A stretch of DNA of 46,766 nucleotides from Alphaproteobacteria bacterium (GTDB lineage: Bacteria > Pseudomonadota > Alphaproteobacteria > Micavibrionales > UBA2020): assembly GCA_016124645.1 (NCBI GenBank), contig WGNE01000065.1:1-46766 (forward strand). Direction: 5' to 3'. The translations under genes and the position numbers were made by a program. The notes under the pieces were generated by a model. That model was given only the letters and a program-made list of their open reading frames with translations, made no database searches and was not told the DNA's origin. Positions 1-7,608 of the stretch are shown piece by piece. Numbering within the stretch: position 1 is the first letter of the stretch; each line of letters starts with the position of its first letter.

Positions 1-171
1 GGCAAGAACCGCGAAATCCGCCGCGTGCTGTCCCATCTGGGGCTGGAGGTGAACCGGCTCATCCGCCTTTCCTACGGTCCCTTCCAGCTCGGCCACCTGC
101 CCGTGGGCGCGGTCGAGGAAGTGCCCGCGACCGCCCTGCGCGAATCTCTGGGGGCGAAGTTCGCGCTTTAG
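1..171 (+). CDS. RsuA/RluB-family pseudouridine synthase, 3' end only
   Basis: Only the last 56 codons are inside the window; the start lies upstream. The visible part begins with GKNREIRRVLSHLGLEVNRL and continues with IRLSYGPFQLGHLPVG, the conserved C-terminal signature of the RsuA/RluB/RluE/RluF family (basic NRE-RR helix, then RL-R-YGPF-L). These enzymes convert specific uridines of rRNA to pseudouridine. In alphaproteobacteria the copy of this type is usually the RluB-like 23S rRNA enzyme, but the catalytic Asp and the S4 domain are not visible, so the subfamily is inferred. The gene converges on the IcmL-like pseudogene with a gap of four bases. Confidence 0.85.
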   Translation, partial: GKNREIRRVLSHLGLEVNRLIRLSYGPFQLGHLPVGAVEEVPATALRESLGAKFAL

Positions 172-175
172 GGGC

Positions 176-981
176 TTATTCCTCTTTCACGCAGAAAAGA
201 TTTTCGAACAGCGGCGGGGCGTCGCCATTATCCCCATTCTTGCCGGTCTTTTGCAGCGTGACGTCGCAGAGCTGCTTGTGCGGCTTGCCGTTCACGGTTT
301 CCGTCACGCGCAGGGCGAGGTGCGGCGGCGGAACCTTGAACCCCGCCATCTGTTTCATGCTGCGCCAGATGGCGGCGGTGCGGCGGATACTGGTGCCGCG
401 ATAGATGAAATCCACGGGCCCCTGCGTGACCTCGGCCTTGTCGTCGTAAAGCGGGGAGAGGTCGGCGTCCACCGCCCGCGCCTTCATCATGTTGGCGGTA
501 AAGCGTTTCCAGCCGTTGTGGGTGAAATAGGGTTGCGCGTCGGCGAAGCTCGCGTTATCCGCGAAAGAAAAACTGAGGGACTGCGCCACCCTTTCGCTGA
601 CGATCTTCGCATGGGCGGCGGGGATGAATCGAGCGCGTCCTGCATGTCCATCGCGTCGCGCTGGGCGAAATCCATGGCGGTCGTGCGCATGTATCCCATG
701 TAGTCGGCGTATTTGTCGTAGGCGAAATCCGCGATGGCGAAAACGGCGACGATGACGAAAATGACGTTCTTGATGAAGTGAAAGGACCCGCTGTGCCGCT
801 GCACGACGGGCGAATCCTCGATGGCGTCCTGCAGCGTCGTCGGCTCGTTCTCCGGCCCCGGCGGAGGCGGTGCGTTTTGCGCGTCCTGCGCGTCGAACAT
901 CTTCTTGAGCAGGGGCGTGACGAAAAGGTCGATCTTGCCGCGCGGCTTTTGCGGCTTGCCGTCGTCTTCCGGTCCCGTCAT
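176..981 (-). pseudogene. IcmL/DotI-like membrane protein gene split by a frameshift
   Basis: The ATG at 979-981 follows a good GAAGGAG ribosome site. The N-terminal frame gives a Pro-rich cytosolic segment, one membrane helix (about residues 72-90, VIFVIVAVFAIADFAYDKY) and a start of the periplasmic part (MDMQDALDS). It then runs into nonsense. The second frame, from about 626 down to 176, continues with IVSERVAQSLSFSFADN, then PYFTHNGWKRF and CDVTLQK. The pattern 'SFSF-N-....YFT-GW..F' resembles the periplasmic domain of IcmL/DotI, a type IVB secretion or conjugation core-complex component. The switch lies near 612-626, where the + strand reads GGCGGGG, so one base gained or lost in a G run would restore the reading. 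It may be a real inactivation or a sequencing error. Family assignment is by pattern only. Confidence 0.5.
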
Positions 982-998
982 CGCTTTATCTCCTTCAA

Positions 999-1036
999 TA
1001 AAAAACGCCCGGCTGCATAACGGCCGGGCGTTTTTT
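999..1036 (-). terminator. Rho-independent terminator after the lipoprotein gene
   Basis: AAAAAACGCCCGGC, an eight-base loop, then GCCGGGCGTTTTTT: a strong GC stem flanked by A and T runs, so it can work in both directions. It lies just past the stop codon of the minus-strand lipoprotein gene and before the ribosome site of the IcmL-like gene, separating the two transcripts. Confidence 0.85.
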
Positions 1037-1057
1037 CAATCTGTTCGCGGGGGCCGC

Positions 1058-2305
1058 TTACTTCAGGTAAAGCTGCACTTCGCTGTTGCGCACGTCCGCG
1101 CTGTTGGCGGCATTGAGGTTGATGCGCTCGACCGGCAGGCCCATTTGCGTCAGGGAGCGCAAAACGGCCTCCCCGTTCTTGCGGGCCTCGGAAGAGGCGA
1201 GGGCGACTTCCGCCGGGTTCCCGTGCGAGGTGCTGACCGCGACGAGGTCGAACTTCGCCGCCGGGAATTTCTGCAGCGCCTGGTTCACCGCGGTATAGAG
1301 CGGCTGCTGGTAGTTCACGCCCGGGCGGTCGAAGCGGATGACGATGAGCGGGCGGCGCTGCGCGGGCTTGGCCGAGGGCGGGTAGAAGTTGGCGCTGGTC
1401 TGCGTCGCGCGGCTGTAGAGGCTGTTGGCGATGTTCTGGCCGTAGAGCTCGCCGTTGGTGATGGCGAGGGACAGCGTCTGCATGTTCGCGCGTTCCGACC
1501 GCAGGTAGGCGGTGCGGCGGCTGATCTCGTCGCTGACCGAGGTGAGCTGGCGGTTGAGGTCGATGATCTGCTGGTTCACGCCGTCTTCCAGCGCGCGCAG
1601 CTTGACGTGGTCGGACTTCACCGCGCCGGACAGCCCGTAGGCGCCGCGCACGTTTTCCTGCAGGTAGGCGGCCTTGGAGGCTTCGTCCGAAAGGTCGGTC
1701 GCCAGCTGGTTGAGGTAGCGGGCGCTTTCGGACAGGTCGTCCAGCTTGCTCTGCGCGACGTTCCAGCGCTGGATCAGCACGGGGTTGCCGGGCGTGTTGC
1801 CGGCCTGCAGCTCGGTGTTGATGGCGGCGACGAGCTCATAGTATTGCGCGGCCTGCGTGTCGCTTTTGGCCTGCAGCGCTTCGAGGCGCGCCTTGTAGCT
1901 GCCGGACGTCTGCCGGAGCGCGGCGAGGTCGCGGTTGAGCGAGGCGACCTTGCGGGTGACGAGGGTCTCGACGTTCTGGTCGTTATAGGAAGGCAGCTTC
2001 AGCGCGGCTTCCGTGTCGCCGCTTGCCATGATGGTGTCGCGCGAGCCGCGTTCGTAGATCACGGTCGGCGCGGGCGTGTCGGAAACGACGAGCGGCTTGC
2101 GGCCGGCGTTGCCGGTCATGGCCATCGGCTTGTATTCGGGCACGGCGGTCGAAGCGGTGCGGCTGTCGGGCGCGCTGCCGGCATAGGTGTTGCTGGCGGT
2201 GATGGCGTTGCTGTTGTCACCGTTGAAAGGGCCGCCCTGGCAGCCGGCAAGCAGCAGGCATACCGCGCCGGCGGCGAGTGTTGTGCGTAAAGTCACGTTC
2301 AGCAA
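1058..2305 (-). CDS. Lipoprotein with coiled-coil region and OmpA-like C-terminal domain
   Basis: The signal sequence ends in a lipobox (LLLAGC), so the mature protein should be lipid-anchored from Cys. I place the start at a TTG (2303-2305) because GAGGTG lies five bases before it; the open frame extends further upstream without a ribosome site. After a low-complexity N-terminus, the middle (roughly residues 120-290) is rich in Ala, Gln, Leu and charged residues, as in a coiled coil. The last 110 residues contain IVIRFDRP, ASSEARKNGEAVLRSL and SEVQLYLK. That layout recalls OmpA-like peptidoglycan-binding domains (A-..S..RA..V...L), but the match is loose. The protein probably spans envelope and peptidoglycan. 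It lies upstream of the IcmL-like gene but is separated from it by a terminator. Function unknown. Confidence 0.7.
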   Translation of the reverse strand: MLNVTLRTTLAAGAVCLLLAGCQGGPFNGDNSNAITASNTYAGSAPDSRTASTAVPEYKPMAMTGNAGRKPLVVSDTPAPTVIYERGSRDTIMASGDTEAALKLPSYNDQNVETLVTRKVASLNRDLAALRQTSGSYKARLEALQAKSDTQAAQYYELVAAINTELQAGNTPGNPVLIQRWNVAQSKLDDLSESARYLNQLATDLSDEASKAAYLQENVRGAYGLSGAVKSDHVKLRALEDGVNQQIIDLNRQLTSVSDEISRRTAYLRSERANMQTLSLAITNGELYGQNIANSLYSRATQTSANFYPPSAKPAQRRPLIVIRFDRPGVNYQQPLYTAVNQALQKFPAAKFDLVAVSTSHGNPAEVALASSEARKNGEAVLRSLTQMGLPVERINLNAANSADVRNSEVQLYLK

Positions 2306-2746
2306 GGTGTCACCTCGTGTATATAAAAACAGCAAGAACCGAAGGCCATCTGTGGATCCGGGTTACAGTCATTTTTAAACTATAAAACCAATGACTTGCA
2401 ATATTGAATCCGCGTTTGGGCGCATTTTAACGCTTTGGGGGAGAACGCGCGGCGGAATCGCCTTCGCCGCGGCGCTTTCCCGTAACGGCAAATGCGCGGC
2501 GAAAGCGTTGCATCAATGCCCGATCCCGCGAAAAACCGTCCCGCCCCGCGGCGGGAAAAGGGGCCGGTTTTTGTATTAACTTATTGTAATAAAAGCCCTT
2601 TGCGGCGGAATCCGGCGCCCGCGCCGCAGGCGACGACGGCGGAGAATTGGCTTGCGGTTTGCCGGAAAATCCTTTAAAACCCTCAAGTCTGACGGAAAGC
2701 GGCCCCGTGCCTGCCCCGCCATACCCCCGCTTTTCATAGAAAGCAT
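2306..2746. other. Intergenic region before tRNA-Arg, no gene recognised
   Basis: About 440 bases without a supportable gene. Short open frames here have no ribosome site and no recognisable product. It should hold the promoter of the minus-strand lipoprotein gene and the promoter of tRNA-Arg; no convincing -35/-10 pair was found for either. A terminator-like hairpin is annotated separately at 2531-2573. Confidence 0.5.
2531..2573. terminator. Terminator-like hairpin in intergenic DNA
   Basis: AAAAACC at 2531-2537 can pair with GGTTTTT at 2566-2572. Inside lies a second GC-rich hairpin (CCCGCC CCGC GGCGGG). The flanking A and T runs resemble a bidirectional terminator, although no gene ends immediately next to it. 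Confidence 0.35.
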
Positions 2747-2823
2747 GCGCCCGTAGCTCAACTGGATAGAGCATCTGACTACGGATCAGAAGGTTAGGAG
2801 TTCGAATCTCTTCGGGCGCGCCA
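2747..2823 (+). tRNA. tRNA-Arg (anticodon ACG)
   Basis: The acceptor stem GCGCCCG (2747-2753) pairs with CGGGCGC (2813-2819); the discriminator is G and CCA is encoded. The D arm is TAGCTCAACTGGATAGAGCA. The anticodon stem TCTGA/TCAGA encloses loop CTACGGA with anticodon ACG, which is deaminated to ICG in bacteria and reads CGU/CGC/CGA. The T arm contains GTTCGAATC. It is unlinked to other tRNAs and sits 27 bases before the next coding sequence. Confidence 0.97.
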
Positions 2824-2850
2824 TTTTCCCCGTCATGCCGGACGATCACC

Positions 2851-3669
2851 ATGCCCGAGCAGATTTTCCCCGCAGAACTCAAACAGCCCCTTCCCCGGCG
2901 CGTGAGCATTCAGCCAATATTGCTGTTTGCTATCGTTTCTTTTGCCGTCGTGGGCTTGTTTCTGGAAGGGCTGTTGATGGGGCTCTCGTATGCGCAGGCC
3001 TATAAGGCGGAGATATTGAGGGCGCGTGGCGTTTCCGCGACGGGGACGGTCATTTCCCGAAAAATGTACGGGTCGATGGCAAAAACGTCCTATCATGTAA
3101 GTTACAGTTTCCAGCCGCCTGCCGCCGCATCCGGGAAGTCACCGTTTCACGAGGAGGTGGCGACGACCGCAAATGCCTATTACCACCTTCATGAGGGCGG
3201 GCCCGTCGATGTCATCTATGACCCCTTGGACCCGTCCCGCTTCGAGATGAATGTTTATGACGATGTGCGCCGCACCGACCCGCATAAACGTCTTGCGGAC
3301 ATGCTTTGGGTCTCGTCGTTTCTGGCCTGTATCCTCATCCCGATGATCAGCTATCTTTACTGGCTTTACTGGCGGGAAAAAGACCTTATCAGGGAGGGGC
3401 ACATGACATGGGCGGTTATTCTTGCCGAAAAGGAATATGTAGGCCGGAGAGGCATGCAGTTTTTGCAGACCACTTACGAATTCACCGATGCAGAGGGCAG
3501 GACGGTGCAGGGTGTGCGCAAGAATCTCTCCCGCCGGGGCGACCCGTCGAAGCAATGTCGTGAGCTTACAGCCAGAATACTGGACAACCCGGTCGTGCTT
3601 TACAATCCGAAGAACAGCGCCAAGAATATGCTCTACCCCGGAGCTTTCGCAATCTGCGAGAAGCCCTGA
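2851..3669 (+). CDS. DUF3592-type two-helix membrane protein
   Basis: 272 residues. One membrane helix at about residues 24-48 (ILLFAIVSFAVVGLFLEGLL) is followed by an extracytoplasmic domain with GVSATGTVISRK and VDVIYDPLDPSRF. A second helix lies near 150-172 (LWVSSFLACILIPMISYLYW), and a similar second domain follows with VLYNPKNSAKNML. The repeated 'G.V......Y.V.Y.F ... V.YdP.dPs' layout is that of DUF3592 proteins, whose role is unknown. The start follows tRNA-Arg closely, so it could be co-transcribed with it. No clear Shine-Dalgarno sequence is seen. Codon use and base composition look slightly less GC-rich than the flanking genes. Confidence 0.75.
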   Translation: MPEQIFPAELKQPLPRRVSIQPILLFAIVSFAVVGLFLEGLLMGLSYAQAYKAEILRARGVSATGTVISRKMYGSMAKTSYHVSYSFQPPAAASGKSPFHEEVATTANAYYHLHEGGPVDVIYDPLDPSRFEMNVYDDVRRTDPHKRLADMLWVSSFLACILIPMISYLYWLYWREKDLIREGHMTWAVILAEKEYVGRRGMQFLQTTYEFTDAEGRTVQGVRKNLSRRGDPSKQCRELTARILDNPVVLYNPKNSAKNMLYPGAFAICEKP

Positions 3670-3700
3670 GGGCGGGCGACGTTTTTATCACGGAGGAAAC

Positions 3701-4351
3701 ATGGAAAGACAGTTCTGGATCGACAAGTGGAACCGGCAGGAGACGGGGTTTCACCAGTCGGCGGTCAACCCGTGGCTGGAAAAATTCTGGCCCGCGCTGG
3801 AGGCCGGGGCGGGGGGCGAGGTGCTGGTGCCGCTTTGCGGCAAAAGCGGGGACATGCTCTGGCTGCGCCAATCCGGGCATTCGGTGCTGGGCGTGGAGCT
3901 GAGCGAGCTTGCGATCGAAAGCTTCTTTCGCGACAACGGGCTGGAGGCGGAAAAATCGTGGCAGGGAAAATTCTCTGCCAGCGCGGCGGAAAACATCCGC
4001 CTGCTTTGCGGGGATTCCTTCGCGCTTTCGGCGGATGACGTCAAAAACGTGCGCGCCGTCTATGACCGCGCCGCGCTCATCGCCCTGCCGCCCGATATGC
4101 GCAAGCGTTACGCCGGGCACCTGAAATCCATCCTGCCCGCGGGCTGCAAGATGCTGCTCGTCACCCTCGATTACCCGCAGGAACAGATGGACGGCCCGCC
4201 CTTCGCCGTTGGCGCGGGCGAGGTCGAAACACTTTACGGCGCGGATAACGTGACCCTGCTGTCTTCCGCCGACGCGCTGGAAAACAACCCGCGCTTTCAG
4301 GAACGCGGGCTGGATTATTTTCATGAAATGGCTTTTGCGGTGAAGCTTTAA
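3701..4351 (+). CDS. tpm: Thiopurine S-methyltransferase
   Basis: 216 residues from the ATG preceded by CGGAGGAAAC; the frame is open further upstream but lacks a better start. [20 protein letters not shown] is the typical N-terminus. [12 protein letters not shown] and [13 protein letters not shown] form the S-adenosylmethionine site, and [15 protein letters not shown] is the conserved motif after the binding fold. Bacterial TPMT enzymes methylate thiopurines and are linked to tellurite or selenite methylation; the natural substrate in this organism is not known. Its stop codon overlaps the stop codon of dusB on the other strand. Confidence 0.93.
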   Translation: MERQFWIDKWNRQETGFHQSAVNPWLEKFWPALEAGAGGEVLVPLCGKSGDMLWLRQSGHSVLGVELSELAIESFFRDNGLEAEKSWQGKFSASAAENIRLLCGDSFALSADDVKNVRAVYDRAALIALPPDMRKRYAGHLKSILPAGCKMLLVTLDYPQEQMDGPPFAVGAGEVETLYGADNVTLLSSADALENNPRFQERGLDYFHEMAFAVKL

Positions 4352-5367
4352 GCCGCCGCCGACATCGTATCGAAAAACGCCGCCAGCTTTTTCTTCACGA
4401 TAGCGGGATCGGCGATGGTCTTGATTTCGGCGTAAGCCTTATCGCCGCCGGGCAGGGCAGGCAGGTACCATGAGAGGTGCTTGCGCGCGAGGCCCACGCC
4501 CTTGCGCGCGCCGTAAAAGGCCAGCATTTCTTCGTAATGTTCCGTCACCAGCGCGGCCAGCGCGTCGCCCTCCGGCGCGGGGAGCGGCGTTTGGCCCGAA
4601 AGCCTGCGCGCGATCTGCCCCGGCAGCCAGGGTTTGCCGAAAGCGCCGCGGCCGATCATCACCCCGTCCGCACCCGATATCTCGAGCGCGCGCGCCGCGT
4701 CATCGGCGTTTAAAATGTCACCGTTGACGATGACGGGGATGCCCACCGCCTCTTTCACCGCGCGCACCGCCTGCCAGTCCGCGCTGCCGTGGTACATCTG
4801 GCAGCGGGTGCGGCCGTGCACGGTCACCATTTTCACCCCGACCTCCTCCGCGCGTTTCGCGAGGGTTGCGGCGTTGAGGCAGTCCCCGTCCCAGCCGAGG
4901 CGCATCTTCACCGTGACCGGCACGTCCACGGCTTTCACCGTGGCTTCCATGATCTCGGTCGCCAGCTTTTCGTCCTTCATCATGGCCGAGCCGCCGTATT
5001 TGTTGACGATCTTCTTCACCGGGCAGCCGAAGTTGATGTCGATGATGGCGGCGCCGCGCCCGGCGTTGATGCGCGCGGCCTCGGCCATCGTCTCCGCCTC
5101 GCAGCCGGCGAGCTGCACGGCCATGGGAAATTCCTCGGCATAATCGGTGGGGGAGTAATGGCCCGGCATTTTTTTGGTGCGGTTGTATTCCTCGATCGAC
5201 AGGCGGCTGGCCAGCATCTCGGAAAAGACCAGCCCCGCGCCATAGCGCTTGGCGATGCGGCGAAAGGGCAGGTCCGTCACGCTGGTCATCGGGGCGAGGA
5301 ACACGGAGTTGTCCACCCGTACCTTGCCAATATCAAAACCGTTATATTTTGAGGCCGTCTCGTTCAT
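4348..5367 (-). CDS. dusB: tRNA-dihydrouridine synthase, DusB type
   Basis: 339 residues, normal for the family. It reduces uridine to dihydrouridine in the tRNA D loop with FMN and NADPH. The TIM-barrel start is [40 protein letters not shown] carries the catalytic Cys; [32 protein letters not shown] and [16 protein letters not shown] contact FMN and tRNA. Order and spacing fit DusB (NifR3). In many alphaproteobacteria dusB precedes ntrB-ntrC, but here it stands alone next to tpm, which is an unusual setting. The region 5368-5450 between it and the UPF0178 gene must carry divergent promoters. Confidence 0.93.
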   Translation of the reverse strand: MNETASKYNGFDIGKVRVDNSVFLAPMTSVTDLPFRRIAKRYGAGLVFSEMLASRLSIEEYNRTKKMPGHYSPTDYAEEFPMAVQLAGCEAETMAEAARINAGRGAAIIDINFGCPVKKIVNKYGGSAMMKDEKLATEIMEATVKAVDVPVTVKMRLGWDGDCLNAATLAKRAEEVGVKMVTVHGRTRCQMYHGSADWQAVRAVKEAVGIPVIVNGDILNADDAARALEISGADGVMIGRGAFGKPWLPGQIARRLSGQTPLPAPEGDALAALVTEHYEEMLAFYGARKGVGLARKHLSWYLPALPGGDKAYAEIKTIADPAIVKKKLAAFFDTMSAAA

Positions 5368-5450
5368 AAAAGGCGCGCGCCGCTTTCAAAAATGCGTTAT
5401 AAAACAACCATGTCAGGCTCCCTTATAAACCACGAAAGGCGTTACGGCAA

Positions 5451-5894
5451 ATGGAAATATGGGTCGATGCGGACGCCTGCCCCAAGCCGGTGAAGGAAAT
5501 CCTGTTCCGCGCGGCGGAGCGGGCGCAGGTCACGGTCACGCTGGTCAGCAACAGCTTCCTGCGCCTGCCCGAATCGCCCTTCCTGCGCTTTTTGATGGTG
5601 GAGGCGGGGCCGGGCGGGGCCGACGACGAAATCGCCCGCCGCTGCGCCCCCGGCGACCTCGTCATCACGGCGGATATCCCGCTGGCCGCCCGCGTGGTCG
5701 AAAAAGGCGTGCGCGCGCTCGACCCGCGCGGGCGGATGTACGACGAAAACAACATCAAGCAAATCCTCTCCATGCGCGACTTCATGGACAGCATGCGCGG
5801 CAGCGGCCTCGAAACCGGCGGACCCGGCGGCTACGGCGGGCGCGAAAAACAGCTCTTCGCCAATGAACTGGACAGGTTTCTGGCGGGGCGGTAA
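5451..5894 (+). CDS. UPF0178 (YaiI/YqxD) family protein
   Basis: 147 residues. The N-terminal [20 protein letters not shown] is the hallmark of the YaiI/YqxD family (DUF188). The second conserved block is [20 protein letters not shown], followed by [10 protein letters not shown] and the C-terminal FANELDRFL. The fold is PIN-like and the conserved Asp residues suggest a metal-dependent nuclease, but no activity is established for the family. The protein is cytosolic and monocistronic, or loosely linked to the following gene, which starts 50 bases downstream. Confidence 0.9.
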   Translation: MEIWVDADACPKPVKEILFRAAERAQVTVTLVSNSFLRLPESPFLRFLMVEAGPGGADDEIARRCAPGDLVITADIPLAARVVEKGVRALDPRGRMYDENNIKQILSMRDFMDSMRGSGLETGGPGGYGGREKQLFANELDRFLAGR

Positions 5895-5944
5895 AACGGG
5901 CGTGCGGGCGCGGGCCCGCCGTATAACGAAAAGGCAGAACAAAA

Positions 5945-6520
5945 ATGAAAATCAATATCGTCGGGCAGGGGGTGTTCGGGGCGTTTCTGGCGAGCGAGCT
6001 GGAGAAACACGCGCAGATTTCGGAGGACGCGGATATCGTCATCATGGCCGTGCCCATCTCGGCTTATGAAGAGGTCGCGCAACAGCACAAGGGCAAGCAC
6101 CTCGTCAACGTCTGCTCCGTGCAGGCGAAACCCAACGAAATTTGCCTGAAATGGAGCGAGCGGGTGACGGGCATCCACCCCATGTTCGGCGCGCAGAGCC
6201 CGCTGACCAACCGCACCTGCATCGTCACGCAGCATTGCGATGAAAGCGCGAAAGTGTTCGAGCTGTTCCGCGCCATCGGCAGCGAGATCGTGACCGAATA
6301 CAAGGGCGCGCCCATCACCGGCGCTGTGCATGACGAGATGATGCGCCGCACCCACCTGCCGGTGCTGATGTTCGGCGAGCTCGCCGCGCTCATCGTCGAG
6401 CAGGCGCGCGACGTGCCGGACAATTGCCTGCCGACCTCGTTCAAAAGGCTCAAGGCGCTGGCCGAGCAGATGAAGGACATGTCCCCCGGCACGGTCGAGA
6501 GTATTCGCAGCAATCTTTGA
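5945..6520 (+). CDS. Short prephenate dehydrogenase (TyrA)-like protein
   Basis: 191 residues. It starts with a compact Rossmann strand-loop-helix, INIVGQGVFGAFLASELEKH, then ADIVIMAVPISAYEEV. Next is GIHPMFGAQSP, which matches the HPMFG motif of prephenate/arogenate dehydrogenases. These enzymes oxidatively decarboxylate prephenate in tyrosine synthesis. It is far shorter than usual TyrA (about 280-370 residues): the dinucleotide domain is cut down and the C-terminal dimerisation part is minimal. It may act on a different substrate or be a divergent accessory copy. No aromatic-pathway genes are nearby. The ATG follows AAAAGGCAGAACAAAA. Confidence 0.7.
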   Translation: MKINIVGQGVFGAFLASELEKHAQISEDADIVIMAVPISAYEEVAQQHKGKHLVNVCSVQAKPNEICLKWSERVTGIHPMFGAQSPLTNRTCIVTQHCDESAKVFELFRAIGSEIVTEYKGAPITGAVHDEMMRRTHLPVLMFGELAALIVEQARDVPDNCLPTSFKRLKALAEQMKDMSPGTVESIRSNL

Positions 6521-6527
6521 TGCCTGT

Positions 6528-6610
6528 CGTCATTCCCGCGAAAGCGGGAATCCAAAAACCGCGCCGCTAATCAGGCAGCAACATGGATCCCCGCTTTCGC
6601 GGGGATGACG
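6528..6610. repeat. Inverted pair of hairpin repeats (REP-like)
   Basis: Two 27-base units face each other: CGTCATTCCCGCGAAAGCGGG... (6528-6554) and the reverse complement of CGTCATCCCCGCGAAAGCGGG... (6584-6610). Each is itself a hairpin with a GAAA loop. They differ at only two positions, and these are the two bases of one pair (T-A versus C-G), so the stem is kept in both. This is a REP/BIME-type element. It lies between the convergent TyrA-like and rmlA genes and can act as a bidirectional terminator. Confidence 0.8.
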
Positions 6611-6627
6611 AAAAAAAGAGGGCGGCT

Positions 6628-7503
6628 TTATTCCCCTGCCACTTTCCGCAGGTAATCCGCATAGGCCGGGTTCTTGATGGCCTCCGCGTTTTTCAGCACC
6701 TGCGCGCGGTCGATGAGGCCGGCCTTGAAGGCAGCTTCGTCGGGGCAGCCGATGTTGACGCCTTCGGCGGCGAGGGTGTCGCGCACTTTCACGGCGGCCT
6801 CGAACATCGTCTCGTTGGTGCCGGTGTCGAACCAGCAAAAATCCTTTTCCAGCAGCACGGCCTTCAGCGCGCCGGCGTCGAGGTAGCATTTGTTGAGGTC
6901 AGTCACCTCCAGCTCCCCGCGGGCGGAAGGTTGCAGCGTTTTCGCGAAGCCGGTGGCGCGGGAGTCGTAAAAATAAAGCCCCGTCACCGCCCAGTTGGAA
7001 ATGAACGTCTTGGGCTTTTCGACCAGCGTGGTCACCGTGCCGTCGTCTTCCATCGCCGCCACGCCGTAGGCGGCGGGGTTTTCGACAGGGGCGCAGAATA
7101 CCGTGGCGCCCGCGTTGTTTTCGGCCGCGTCGCGCACAAGGCCCGCCAGCCCTTCGCCGTAAAAGAAGTTGTCGCCGAGGATGAGGCAGACGCCGTCCCC
7201 CGCGATGAAGTCTTCGCCCAGCAAAAACGCGCCCGCGATGCCGTCGGCCACCGGCTGCTCGACGAAGGAAATGGACGCGCCCCATTGCGACCCGTCGCCC
7301 AGCAGCGACTTGAACAGCGCGTGGTCGCGCGGGCTGGTGACGATGAGGATTTGGTCGATGCCCGCCATCAAAAGGATGCTGAGCGAATAGTAAATCATAG
7401 GCTTGTCATAAATTGGCAGGAAGGGCTTGCCGAAGGCGAGCGAGGCCGGGTGCAGCCGCGTCGCCAGTCCGCCCGCGACGATAATGCCCTTTTTTATTGC
7501 CAT
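6628..7503 (-). CDS. rmlA: Glucose-1-phosphate thymidylyltransferase
   Basis: 291 residues from the ATG with GGGAGAGG upstream. It joins glucose-1-phosphate and dTTP to dTDP-glucose, the first step to dTDP-rhamnose and related sugars of surface polysaccharides. Visible motifs: GGLATRLHPAS (nucleotide loop, with Ala where GSGTRL is usual), KPFLPIYDKPMIYYSLS, SFVEQPVADGIAGAFLLGE, LILGDNFFYG, VVEKPK-type VEKPKTFISNWAVTGLYFYD, GELEVTDLNKCYL and FCWFDTGTNETMFEA. The usual partners rmlB, rmlC and rmlD are absent, so the sugar path is completed elsewhere. The open frame runs far upstream antisense to the glycosyltransferase gene, but only this start gives the family N-terminus. Confidence 0.92.
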   Translation of the reverse strand: MAIKKGIIVAGGLATRLHPASLAFGKPFLPIYDKPMIYYSLSILLMAGIDQILIVTSPRDHALFKSLLGDGSQWGASISFVEQPVADGIAGAFLLGEDFIAGDGVCLILGDNFFYGEGLAGLVRDAAENNAGATVFCAPVENPAAYGVAAMEDDGTVTTLVEKPKTFISNWAVTGLYFYDSRATGFAKTLQPSARGELEVTDLNKCYLDAGALKAVLLEKDFCWFDTGTNETMFEAAVKVRDTLAAEGVNIGCPDEAAFKAGLIDRAQVLKNAEAIKNPAYADYLRKVAGE

Positions 7504-7549
7504 TTGCGCGCCTCTCCCTGTGCCTGAGGAGATTCTATGTGCTGGCAGA

Positions 7550-7578
7550 TTGCCGGTCAATCCGTAATGCGCTAGAGT
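7550..7578 (+). promoter_or_regulatory. Candidate sigma-70 promoter for the GT2-GtrA pair
   Basis: TTGCCG, 17 bases, TAGAGT. Four of six bases match at each box and the spacing is optimal. Transcription would start near 7585, about 24 bases before the glycosyltransferase ATG. Confidence 0.4.
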
Positions 7579-7608
7579 TTGACGGGGTATGTTTTTACGG
7601 GGGATATC

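Noticed and set aside
2747-2823. tRNA-Arg as the attachment site of the element at 43 kb
   Set aside because: No copy of the tRNA 3' end was found near the recombinase, and 40 kb of mostly core genes lie between them.
2427-2909. Open frame antisense to tRNA-Arg with APEEIRTPNLLIRSQ
   Set aside because: This peptide is the well-known false translation of the tRNA antisense strand; no ribosome site.
6528-6890. Frames giving 'RHPRESGDP'-type peptides
   Set aside because: They are translations of the REP-like repeat and the antisense strand of rmlA.
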